Source: Thalassiosira profunda (Eukaryota > Bacillariophyta > Thalassiosirophyceae > Thalassiosirales > Thalassiosiraceae). Taken from it: a DNA stretch of 17,496 bases. The position numbers and the translations under genes were made by a program. Shown piece after piece: positions 8,420 to 16,083 of this stretch (position 1 is its first letter; each line of letters starts with the position of its first letter). The notes under the pieces were generated by a model. That model did no database searches. It was not told the origin of the DNA and was given only the letters and a program-made list of their open reading frames with translations. The stretch lies in contig JALLAP010003410.1 of NCBI GenBank assembly GCA_036939355.1, forward strand, positions 1-17,496, read 5' to 3'.

Positions 8420-8834
8420 CCGCGGCGGCTATCGAAGCAGTTCAGCGCGCCGCAGAAGATATTAGATGCACCGTTGCACGTTTCCTTGCAACCTCTTGCC
8501 AACGACAAACGGCTCTTCTCCTGGCGACGGCTGCTATCGAAGCAGATGCACCATTGCGTGCAAACGGCTCTTTGCTCTTGCCTCTTGCTCTTTGCCAGCA
8601 CCGTCGGAGGTGATCGATAGTCACGCGTGAAATAACGGCATGCACCTTGACCTTCGCGTGTTCTTCCTTCGCGAGGCACCAGCGCAGAGACGACGAGGCG
8701 ACGCGCGCGCCTCTGGCCTCCCGGCCGGGGGCGCTGCCGCCAAGATGCCACAACTTTGCAGATAAGCGGCCGCGGCAACGCTAAGAGCTTGGTTTGCAAT
8801 CCTGGCGAGGAGCGCTGGCGTCGCGCACGAGAGC
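8420..8834. promoter_or_regulatory. Divergent promoter region with duplicated sequence blocks
   Basis: 415 bases between the start codons of two divergent genes. Three blocks recur in the same order but with different spacing: GCTATCGAAGCAG (8428-8440 and 8533-8545), GATGCACC followed by a TTGC (8465-8472 and 8545-8552), and CAAACGGCTCTT (8506-8517 and 8561-8572). This looks like a degenerated duplication of roughly 50-100 bases. It could hold shared regulatory sites, but no known operator or core promoter is recognised. Confidence 0.55.
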
Positions 8835-10517
8835 ATGACCGGCCGATGCAAGTCCCGAGGGCGAGGGCTGCCGTCGCTCCAATCCCTGCGGCGCAAGAAA
8901 TCGCCCGCATTGCAAATGAGGGACGATGAGGCTCCGCCCAAGCCCTACGCCACCGCGCCGACGCTTCTGCGCGAGCACAAGCCGGCGAGGACGAAAACAA
9001 GCAGCCGCAGGCAAGAGGCGCGGGGCAGAAAGGATACCCGGCGCGGGCGGGCACGGCAGCGGAAGCCGCACACGCCGCTCTCGCCCATCAAGGAAGGCGA
9101 GGAAAAATCGACGCGCTCGCCGTCCTCCTCGATCGATGGCGCGTACGCGGGCGGCTTCCGCCCCGACTACCTGCTCGGGGATCCCCTTCGGAGTCCACAT
9201 CATGTTATGCTTTCCTCCTCCGCTGGCGAGACACGATACGCTGCTACCTCGCTGCAGAATCACGACTACGCATTCATCCGACGCTCCGATGGCAGTTACA
9301 CCTACGCGGTGTTGGCCTACCGCTCGTACGAGGCGGACGTGGCCGCGGAGTGCCTGCACTTCGTCATTGACGACAGTGGGGCGACGAAGATGGTACCCGA
9401 GTGGCTGTGGGGGACGTGTGTTTGCCTCGTGTCGGACGAGGGGGTGGACGAGGAATGCTTCGAGGAAGACGACGGTTCGATTGAGGAGGGAGCGCCGGAA
9501 CAATGCTTACCTGAACCGAATAAGTTGCTGGACAGTTGTTCACCAAGGATGCACCGCAACTGCGACGAAGCGAACTCTCTGTCCTACGAGGAGAGCGAGT
9601 TTGCGGCAGCCTGGCCATGTTCGATCTGCGCTCAAGAGTTTGTTTCGTACACGACGTTGGCCGAGCATACATGCCAAGCTAGATGCGAGTCGACAAAGAT
9701 GGAGTGCGATGACGATGATTGCAACGATGGAACCGACGGCAGTGACGGCACTGATTGCAGCGACGACATGACCTTCGTATCTGCAAGATCCATGCTGTCG
9801 GAGCACATCATAGATGCCGAGCCGCTTTTGGCAGCGAGCAATGTACAAGATGCTGGGAGCTCGCCAAAGCTAACGGAACTGGAAACCCCGCCGCGCCCCC
9901 GGCGCCGCGTGAGCGACGTGTCCGTCCATAGCCCGTTCTACGGCGAGGACATCGCCCGGCAGATCGAGGACATGGCCGCGGCGGCGGAAGAACTGCGGCG
10001 TTCCGTAAGAAGTGCGGAAGGAGAGTGTGGACTCAGAGTGGAGCAATCCAGCTGTGCTCAGGAGGCTGCCGCCCTGTCAAACGAGAAGGCGTTTGGGTCG
10101 GACGTGGACCAAAGCGACATCCTCAACGATAGCACTGACGCCGTGACGGACATCGATCAGAGTTTCCTCTTCAGCGACATGCCCACCACGTCTCTGCAGG
10201 AAGCTAGCACCAAGGAGGCTGCCGATTCTGCCCTGGCGTGGAGCGCCTTGGGCATGATCCTGGGCTCCCCCGCGCCCACCTCGGCAAAGACGAAGAGAAG
10301 GAGGCGGCCCGTCAACCTATGGCAGGAGGGTGATGGCTCTGCTTGTGACGATCTCGAGCGGGTCATGTTGCCATCAGACGATAACGAATTGGGCACGAGC
10401 GAGAAGCAGATGGCTCCAATGTGTCGAACCTCCTCTATGCCAGATCTCGTGTTGGACGAGAGTGCCAACGACGACTGCAGCATCCCGTCCATTTGTGGTG
10501 ATGTGATGGAGGAGTGA
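8835..10517 (+). CDS. Unrecognised acidic protein with CxxC...HxC motif and an algal-type conserved block
   Basis: Single-exon gene of 560 residues. The ATG at 8835 has A at -3. The N-terminal 100 residues are strongly basic (RGRKDTRRGRARQRK) and could be a nuclear signal. Residues about 111-193 form the only well-ordered block: DYLLGDPLRSPHHVML, YAFIRRSDGSYTYAVLAYRS, then a LHFVIDDSGATKMVPEWLWG segment. As I recall, similar blocks occur in many stramenopile proteins of unknown function. C262-x2-C265-x12-H278-x-C280 resembles a shortened C2HC zinc site. The rest is acidic and Ser-rich, with KTKRRRRPVN as a second basic patch and RTSSMPDL as a possible phosphosite. No signal peptide or membrane segment. 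A nuclear or regulatory role is a guess; no known family assigned. Confidence 0.75.
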   Translation: MTGRCKSRGRGLPSLQSLRRKKSPALQMRDDEAPPKPYATAPTLLREHKPARTKTSSRRQEARGRKDTRRGRARQRKPHTPLSPIKEGEEKSTRSPSSSIDGAYAGGFRPDYLLGDPLRSPHHVMLSSSAGETRYAATSLQNHDYAFIRRSDGSYTYAVLAYRSYEADVAAECLHFVIDDSGATKMVPEWLWGTCVCLVSDEGVDEECFEEDDGSIEEGAPEQCLPEPNKLLDSCSPRMHRNCDEANSLSYEESEFAAAWPCSICAQEFVSYTTLAEHTCQARCESTKMECDDDDCNDGTDGSDGTDCSDDMTFVSARSMLSEHIIDAEPLLAASNVQDAGSSPKLTELETPPRPRRRVSDVSVHSPFYGEDIARQIEDMAAAAEELRRSVRSAEGECGLRVEQSSCAQEAAALSNEKAFGSDVDQSDILNDSTDAVTDIDQSFLFSDMPTTSLQEASTKEAADSALAWSALGMILGSPAPTSAKTKRRRRPVNLWQEGDGSACDDLERVMLPSDDNELGTSEKQMAPMCRTSSMPDLVLDESANDDCSIPSICGDVMEE

Positions 10518-10569
10518 AGTGAAGGAAGACAAATATGAAGATACTGTACAAATCTCATCACATCAATAA
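10518..10569. other. Very short convergent spacer (52 bases)
   Basis: Only 52 bases separate the stop codons of the gene at 8835-10517 and the CID gene on the other strand. The spacer is AT-rich (ACAAATATGAAGATACTGTA, then CATCAATAATTA). Both transcripts must end within it or overlap the neighbouring gene's coding region. Confidence 0.7.
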
Positions 10570-12166
10570 TTAGCCCGTCTTCAACTTCTTCGCCGCCGGC
10601 CCCTCCGCTCCCTGCCCCGGAAACCAGTCCGGTCTCACCAGCGCCCCTTCCTCTCCTCCGCCCTTCTTCTTCTCGTCCTCCTCCTCCACATCAAGCCCCT
10701 CCAGGGCAAGCGCGTCAACTAAGGCCTCCTTCCGCTTCTTCAAACCGTCGAGAATCTCCTCCATGTTGGTCTTTCCCTCTCCGCCCTCCTCTCCGTCGCC
10801 GCAGAAGGCCCGCGCCGCCTCCATCGAGCCAAAGTCGCACCGCGACGCCAGCAGGAGCTGGAGGCAGCGCAACCGCGCCTGCCGCTGCTTCCGGATCGAC
10901 TCCCGGTACGCCTGGAGCGACCGCCGGGCGTGAGGAATGTCGATATCGAGGACCTCGTCGGGGAGCTTCGACAGCGCCTCCGGATCGGACAGCAATTCTG
11001 CCACGTTGGCCGTTGCTCCCTCCTTCCCCGTGCCCTTTTGCTGCGCGAGGACTTTGTCGCACGCCTCCTCCACCTCGGCCGGGACGCTTGCCAGCGCCGA
11101 GGACAGGTTCATGGCCGCGTCGCTCCCGATGTCGCGGGCGATCTGGATCGAGGCGATGACCTTGCACGCGTCGAGGAATTGGGACGGCTCGACCTTGGCC
11201 TCCTCGACGCCCTCGAAGTCCACTTCCACTTCTGGCAGGGAGGCCACGCTGTCCCTTTTGGATGCGGGTGCGCTCGCCTTGCTACCGTCGTCTTCTGCGG
11301 CCGAGGAGGGAGTGGGCGTAGCATCGACTGCCTCTTTCGTTTCGGGCTTTTCTTCTTTTGCATCCGTCGATGTTTCAGCAGCTGCCTCTGCTTCGTCTTC
11401 AGCTTTGTCAGCTCCAGCACTCGCCGCATCAGGGGGTGCCTCCTTCTCTCCCTTCTCCACTGCGGCAGTTTCCGGAGCCTTTTCTGTTTCAGCCTCAGCC
11501 TCGGCTGGCGCCTCCTCCTTCGCCCCCTTCCCTCCTCCCTCCTCGGCGCCCTTCAACGCCCGGTTCCACCCCCTCCGATACTCGTCCACCACCGTCGGCC
11601 CCCCGAACACATTGCGCTCCTTCCACTCCTCGAGCATCCCCNCCCCTCCGATACTCGTCCACCACCGTCGGCCCCCCGAACACATTGCGCTCCTTCCACT
11701 CCTCGAGCATCCCCCGCACCTCCTCGGCGTGCTTCTCCTGTGTGGCCCCGTCCACTTTGGCCAAGGATGAAGCGAGCGCCTTCCACAACGGCTCGACGGC
11801 CGCCTCCCCCAACGTCACTCGCAATGGCGCCGACTTCTCCCACTTGTCGACGTCCCCCTCCGCCCCCGCCGTGGGACAATTCGCCATTAGCGCCCGGTGC
11901 AAAATCCTCAGCAGTAACATCAACCGCGCCGTCCCCCCATCGTCTCCGGCCGATGCGGCCGCCTCGTCAATGGCCACGACCAACCCCTCCCCCATCCCCT
12001 CCGCCTTCTTGCGGTTGAACACCATCCACCCCGCGACGGTCTGGAGGGAGTCGGGGGAGGCGCTGCTGCTGAGGGCCGCGAGCTTTTGGAGCAATTTGCG
12101 CGCGTGGAGGGAGGGCTGCGGCTTGGCGGCCGCGGGCTTGGCGGGCGGGGCGGCGTCGCTGGACAT
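10570..12166 (-). CDS. RPRD1/Rtt103-like CTD-interacting-domain protein (interrupted by assembly artefact)
   Basis: Nuclear protein predicted to bind the phosphorylated C-terminal repeats of RNA polymerase II and act in transcription termination or CTD dephosphorylation. The ATG is at 12166 and TAA at 10570. Residues about 18-170 are a CID domain: SLHARKLLQKLAAL, SLQTVAGWMVFNRKKAEGM, ARLMLLLRILHRALM and the diagnostic MLEEWKERNVFGGPTVVDEY (153-172). Then come a long acidic Glu/Ala/Lys linker and a C-terminal helical region (about ACKVIASIQIARDIG to LEGLDVEEEDEKKKGGG), as in RPRD proteins, which dimerise through a coiled coil. It ends PDWFPGQGAEGPAAKKLKTG, with a basic tail. The frame is broken at 11642 by an N flanked by a 72-base duplication. 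Dropping 73 bases gives one continuous frame of about 507 codons, so this is not a pseudogene. Confidence 0.83.
11570..11714. repeat. 72-base exact repeat around a single N: assembly overlap artefact
   Basis: Bases 11570-11641 and 11643-11714 are identical, separated by N at 11642. The offset of 73 shifts the reading frame of the CID gene by one. Removing one copy and the N restores it exactly. The same length recurs at 15295-15439, which points to contig ends with a fixed overlap rather than a genomic tandem repeat. Confidence 0.92.
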
Positions 12167-12269
12167 GATGGTGAAGGCAGGCGCCAGGAAGGGTGTGGGG
12201 CGGGGGTGGCTGGTGGATTTAGGGGGGGATTCATGCCGTAGGCGGGGGTCCCCCGCGTCGCCGCACCTT

Positions 12270-12329
12270 CTAACAAAAGGCACTAGCTTTGCGTCTGCCC
12301 CCAGCGGGGCTTTGTTAGGATGAAGCTAG
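12270..12329. repeat. Interleaved complementary words (pseudoknot-like order)
   Basis: CTAACAAA (12270-12277) pairs with TTTGTTAG (12311-12318), and CTAGCTT (12283-12289) pairs with AAGCTAG (12323-12329). The order A-B-A'-B' cannot form nested hairpins but could form a pseudoknot if transcribed. It lies upstream of the CID start codon on the minus strand. The words are short, so chance is a real alternative. Confidence 0.35.
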
Positions 12330-12574
12330 AGGAGGGGTCGCAAGTGCCATCGGCGGGGGCCCCCTCTACCCCGCTAAACCCACAAGCAGCGAGAGCCACA
12401 CGCCACACACCACTTACACATCATAAGGGAAGGGACGGGGACGGGCCGGCGTTATTGAATTGCCCAGGACTTCGGGGCATCGCTCGGCCTATTCCTCTCC
12501 TGCTTGTCGCTAGTGCGTGCAGGGTTGCCGAGGCCACGCTCATTCGGTTGGTGCATGTTGATGTTTGAGGGGCC

Positions 12575-12621
12575 CAGCCATCAGCCATCAGGCAGCCGCA
12601 GCCATCACCTCACAGCCATCA
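12575..12621 (+). repeat. Short CAGCCATCA repeats before the EngB start
   Basis: The word CAGCCATCA or its core GCCATCA appears at 12575-12583, 12584-12590, about 12599-12607 and 12613-12621, in the 80 bases before the ATG at 12655. It is a degenerate microsatellite-like run in the predicted 5' untranslated region. No function is assigned. Confidence 0.6.
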
Positions 12622-12654
12622 CGAAATTGATCAACCAGAAGTGGCCTCCTCATT

Positions 12655-14184
12655 ATGATCTCGCGCGCCTCGTTGTCGCTGGCGATGAGGGCGAGGCCGA
12701 CGGGCGCCTGCGCGCGCTGCCGCCGCCCCGGCACTGCAATGGCACCGGCCTGCCATCCATTATTGCAATCACAAAACAACATGATGTCAACACCACATTG
12801 CAGACAGCTCAGCACACGCATCGATCCGCAGCGGGAGGGAGGAGGGTCGGAGAAGGAAGCGATGAGCAACCGAGCCGCGTTCAAGAACACGCCCATCATC
12901 CCATCGATACTCGCGCACATTGAAAAGATTGGCGTCGGCATCCGGAGCAAGCCGAAACGCCGACGGAGGCCGCGAACTGCCGAAGGCGAGGGCGGTGCAT
13001 CAGGCAGGGGCAGGTCGAGAAGGGGAGACACGTTGGACGAGTCCGAGGAATTGGAATACTTCGCCGAGAGCGATCGGAGGCATCGAGTGCAGAGGCAAAG
13101 CAAACGCGGCGCCGAGGACAGGGGCCGGAGGTCGGCCGGGGGCACCAGAAAGGGCAGCCGGGACGACGACAAAGCGCCACCGGGACGAACCGGCCTGCAC
13201 TGGCTCCCGCCCCCGCCCTTCTCGTCCTTCTCGCGGGCCGAGGAGCGGGACGAGCTGGGCCGCCATATCGTCCGCCGGCCCGTCAAACTCATCGGCAAAG
13301 CGGGCACCCTGAACGACAAATTGCCCCGCGAGAGCAAGGGTCTGGCCGAGGTGGCCATCGCGGGCCGATCGAACGTGGGCAAATCCACCCTTCTGAACGC
13401 GCTGCTATACGGGAACATCGACGAAACGCTGGCCCCGCGGGAATATCGGCGGGGACGGACGCCGGAGGGCGCCAAGCTCCCGCGAGGGGTGAAGGCGATC
13501 ACGTCGGATCGGCCGGGGGAGACGCGCGAGCTGAGCTTTTACCAGCTCTCGGCCGATGTCGCGGAGGAAGGCCAGAAAGAGAAGGCGAAGATGTCCCTCC
13601 TCATGGTCGACCTGCCCGGCTACGGCTTTGCGTACGCCAAGGACGAGCGCCGGACGGAGTGGAGGGATCTGATGCACCACTACCTCCTGGAAAGGCGGAG
13701 CTTGAAGCGGATTTTGCTGCTGTTGGACGCCCGGCATGGCTTCAAAAAGGCCGACTTTGACTTCCTGGGCGAGATGCAGGACGGGCTGTTGGCCAAGATG
13801 GACGATGACAACAGAAAGGTAGGCAGTCTCACTTGATTGGCTTAAGTGTGACATTCACTCTGTGCGCACAAACTCACTCCTTCTCTCCCTACACGACGAC
13901 GGCAGACGGCGAAGCGCGAGCTGCCCCCCATCCAACTCGTACTGACAAAGTGCGACCTCGTGAAGCAGCCCGACCTCGCCCGCCGCGTCGTCGTGGTGCG
14001 GGAACAGCTGTCCGACTTTCTGATCCGCGAGCCGTCGTCCCTTCCCGTGATGCTCGTGAGCGCCCGCGCGGGGTTGGGGTTCAACAACGTCCGGGGCGAG
14101 ACGCCGTTGGGGGGCGTGCTGGAATTGCAGCGGGAGCTGGCGTCGCTGGTGCCCGCGCCGAGGGCCCACGAACGGAGGAAGTGA
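12655..14184 (+). CDS. EngB/YihA-type ribosome-assembly GTPase, probably mitochondrial (2 exons)
   Basis: GTP-binding protein of the TrmE-Era-EngA-EngB-Septin class. In bacteria EngB acts in large ribosomal subunit assembly; here it probably serves an organelle ribosome. Exons 12655-13818 and 13906-14184 (480 residues). G1 GRSNVGKS (237-244), G2 region TSDRPGETRELSFY, G3 DLPGYG (from D319), G4 TKCD (402-405, after the intron) and G5 VSAR (SA 440-441). The first about 58 residues are rich in Arg/Ser/Ala/Cys, lack acidic residues until D57 and end CRQLSTRIDPQ, like a mitochondrial presequence. No signal peptide of the kind needed for a complex plastid is seen. Odd points: a 235-residue extension before G1 (bacterial EngB is about 200 residues in total), with basic and acidic low-complexity stretches, and a roughly 20-residue insert between G1 and G2. 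Family assignment is firm, location inferred. Confidence 0.9.
13819..13905 (+). other. Intron of the EngB gene
   Basis: The donor GTAGGC is at 13819 and the acceptor CAG at 13903-13905, 87 bases, phase 0. A pyrimidine-rich tract (CTCACTCCTTCTCTCCCTAC) precedes the acceptor. Splicing joins DDDNRK to TAKRELPPIQLVLTKCD, supplying the G4 motif. Confidence 0.87.
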
Positions 14185-14561
14185 GAAGAGATAAGTGGAT
14201 GAGCAAGCTGGTGCGATCAGCACACTAAGAGCGAATGAATGTTACCATCAATCAACTTCTACCTAAGCGATTGCGATAAACAAGAGTGCAGCAAGAGTTC
14301 TCATTCACTCTCTATTACTTTATCTTCTCTCCCAAAGAACAACTACAATTCTCGCGTCTAGCCTGACATCCCATGACAGCCGCCCGCAGCGGCAGGGATG
14401 GCGCAACGCAAAGAAGGAATGAAACTCATGGGGCACATACAAAAAATGGTCTTGGCGAAAGATCGACAGAAGCCGGTCGGGGGTGGGCTTCATCTTCTGC
14501 TCGCCGGGGTGTGTGGTGGGTGGTCTTGGTTTGTCTTGGTAGGTTGAAATGTTCTTGCGCC
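14185..14561. other. Convergent 3' spacer between EngB and the SGK-rich gene
   Basis: 377 bases between facing stop codons. The left part is AT-rich (GCGATAAACAAGAG, TCTATTACTTTATCTTC) and fits polyadenylation regions for both transcripts. No coding sequence, RNA gene or strong repeat is seen. Confidence 0.55.
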
Positions 14562-16083
14562 TTAGACAGGGATGAAGTCCTCACGAGCAGGTCCATCCTG
14601 CGCATCCGGACCGCCGGCTGCGTCGGTGGCGACCGTCGGCGTGGATCCGGAGGTGGGCTCCGGGGACGGAGCCGGGGTTTCGATCTCTGCAAACTCAGAC
14701 GGGGCCGGGGTGGTCGGGAACGGAGTGGGCACAGGCGTAACGACGATCTCCGCAATGGGCCTCGGAGTGGGCCTCGGCGTCTCGAGTTCGTCCTCCGTGG
14801 GCCCAGGAGTGGGCGACCGCGTGGGCTTCGGCGTGGGCGCAGGCGTCGGCATGGGGGTGGGGCAAAGGTCCACGACATTGCCGTCCCCGCGGCAATCAAT
14901 GCCGTTGCTACTGTCGTCGCAGCACGCAGACTCGCTTTCGTACTCAATGCACGTGGGCTCGCCCATCGACATGCTCATGAAGGTGTAATCCTCGCAGCCA
15001 GCGTTGCAGTCGGCGAAGACGCACTTCCCTTCGATGGCGAGCCAAATGCGATCATCGTCGTCGCAGTCACAGTCGTTGCAGACGGAGGGAGCGCCGCTCT
15101 TGCCACCCTTGGAGCCGGACTTGCCACCCTTGCCGCCGCCGCTGCCACTCTTGCCTGACTTGCCGCTCCAAGAACCGTAGCTCATGGATGTGCTCCAGGC
15201 GCCGGACCAGGAGCCGGACTTTCCGGACTTGCCGTTGCCGGACTTTCCTGACTTGCCGCTTCCCTTGCCCGACTTGCCCGGGGAGAGGTCGCAGATGCCG
15301 GGACTGTAGGTCGCGCAGGACTTGGCCCCCTTGCTGCCGGAGCCCTTGGATCCCTTGCTGGAGTAGNATGCCGGGACTGTAGGTCGCGCAGGACTTGGCC
15401 CCCTTGCTGCCGGAGCCCTTGGATCCCTTGCTGGAGTAGGACATGTCGCTCTTGCCGGACTTGGAGCCGGATCCCTTGGAGGACTTGGAGTAGGACATGG
15501 AGTAGTCGCTGTCCGCGGGGGCTTCTTCCATGTCGGCGTAGACCTCTGTCGTGGAGTGGAAGGACGGGCAAGGGGCAACGGCTAGGGGGTCAGCAACAGC
15601 AACAACAGGACGGCACACAACTAACAATGGCAACGTTGCAACTCAATAGATCTCAACATAGGAACCCCAAGCACAGAACTCACTCCGCTGCTGCTGCTCG
15701 GTCCGGAGCTGGGCCCGCTTCCCGGCCTCGACGCCGGCGGCGTACTCCTCCGTCCCGGGCACGACGAGGCGGCGCCGGTAGGGAATAGTGGAGGCCTCCT
15801 TCTCCTCGTCCTCCTCGCCGTAGGACATACTGCTGCTCTTGCCCCCCTTCGATCCGCTCTTCCCGCTCTTTCCTCCGCCGCCGCTGCTCTTGGCGGCCTT
15901 CGAGTAAGCGGGGGCGACCTCCTCGCACTCCTCGTCGACCCCGCCCATGTCCGCGTAGCCGTAGGCCTGGGACGCGGAGGCGTTCCGCTTTTGGGATTGC
16001 GTCACCCCGACGGCCACGCCGATGACGATGGCGAGGGCGGCGAGGGCGGCGACGCCGACCTTCATGTACTTCTTCTCGACCAT
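14562..16083 (-). CDS. Ser-Gly-Lys-repeat single-pass membrane protein with Cys-rich module and Pro-Thr tail (2 exons)
   Basis: No enzyme family recognised. The ATG is at 16083; exons 16083-15684 and 15545-14562 on the minus strand. Allowing for the 73-base artefact at 15367, it encodes about 436 residues. MVEKKYMK plus a hydrophobic run (about 8-27) forms a signal anchor. YADM motifs recur before each repeat region (YGYADMGGV and VYADMEEA). Two blocks of SGK/GSK units follow, with KSGKSG and KGSGSK spacing that places lysines about three residues apart. Next is a Cys-rich, Asp-rich module (VCNDCDCDDDDRIW to GIDCRGDG, about 10 Cys), then PTPMPTPAPTPKPT-type repeats to the C-terminus. Such Lys-Ser-Gly and Pro-Thr composition is frequent in diatom surface proteins, and lysine-spaced Ser-rich proteins are linked to silica deposition in diatoms. 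A wall or surface role is inference. The Pro-rich tail could be a hydroxylation or glycosylation target. Confidence 0.75.
15295..15439. repeat. 72-base exact repeat around a single N: second assembly overlap artefact
   Basis: Bases 15295-15366 and 15368-15439 are identical with N at 15367 between them. The duplication falls inside the SGK-coding region and shifts the frame by one. Dropping 73 bases restores continuity with the downstream Cys-rich and Pro-Thr part. The length matches the artefact at 11570-11714 exactly. Confidence 0.92.
15546..15683 (-). other. Intron of the SGK-rich protein gene
   Basis: On the minus strand the donor GTGAGT starts at 15683 and the acceptor CAG ends at 15546, giving a 138-base phase-1 intron. 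Splicing joins TEQQQR to a Lys codon and VYADMEEAP. Without it the first exon ends eight codons later in SYVEIY and a stop. Another acceptor nearby cannot be excluded, but this one keeps the frame into the repeat region. Confidence 0.7.

Larger units (their letters stand above)
12167..12654. promoter_or_regulatory. Divergent promoter region of the CID gene and EngB gene
   Basis: 488 bases between two divergent start codons, without a supported gene. An 82-codon open frame at 12320-12568 has no recognisable feature. Near the CID side, two pairs of complementary words interleave (12270-12329). GGCGGGGG followed by a C-run occurs at 12241-12254 and 12352-12365. Just before EngB there is a short CAGCCATCA repeat (12575-12621). 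No known promoter element is recognised. Confidence 0.5.

Noticed and set aside
11570..11714. Tandem repeat or frameshifted pseudogene in the CID gene
   Set aside because: The 72-base copies flank a single N and collapsing them restores the frame exactly; the same-length event occurs at 15295-15439, so an assembly overlap explains both.
10930..12323. Long plus-strand open frames opposite the CID gene
   Set aside because: Ser/Pro/Ala/Arg-rich shadows of the minus-strand gene. They also read through the assembly duplication, which inflates them.
14373..15158. 261-codon plus-strand open frame opposite the SGK-rich gene
   Set aside because: Gly/Arg/Ala low-complexity sequence produced by the antisense of Pro-Thr and Ser-Gly-Lys repeats; the minus strand gives the coherent modular protein.
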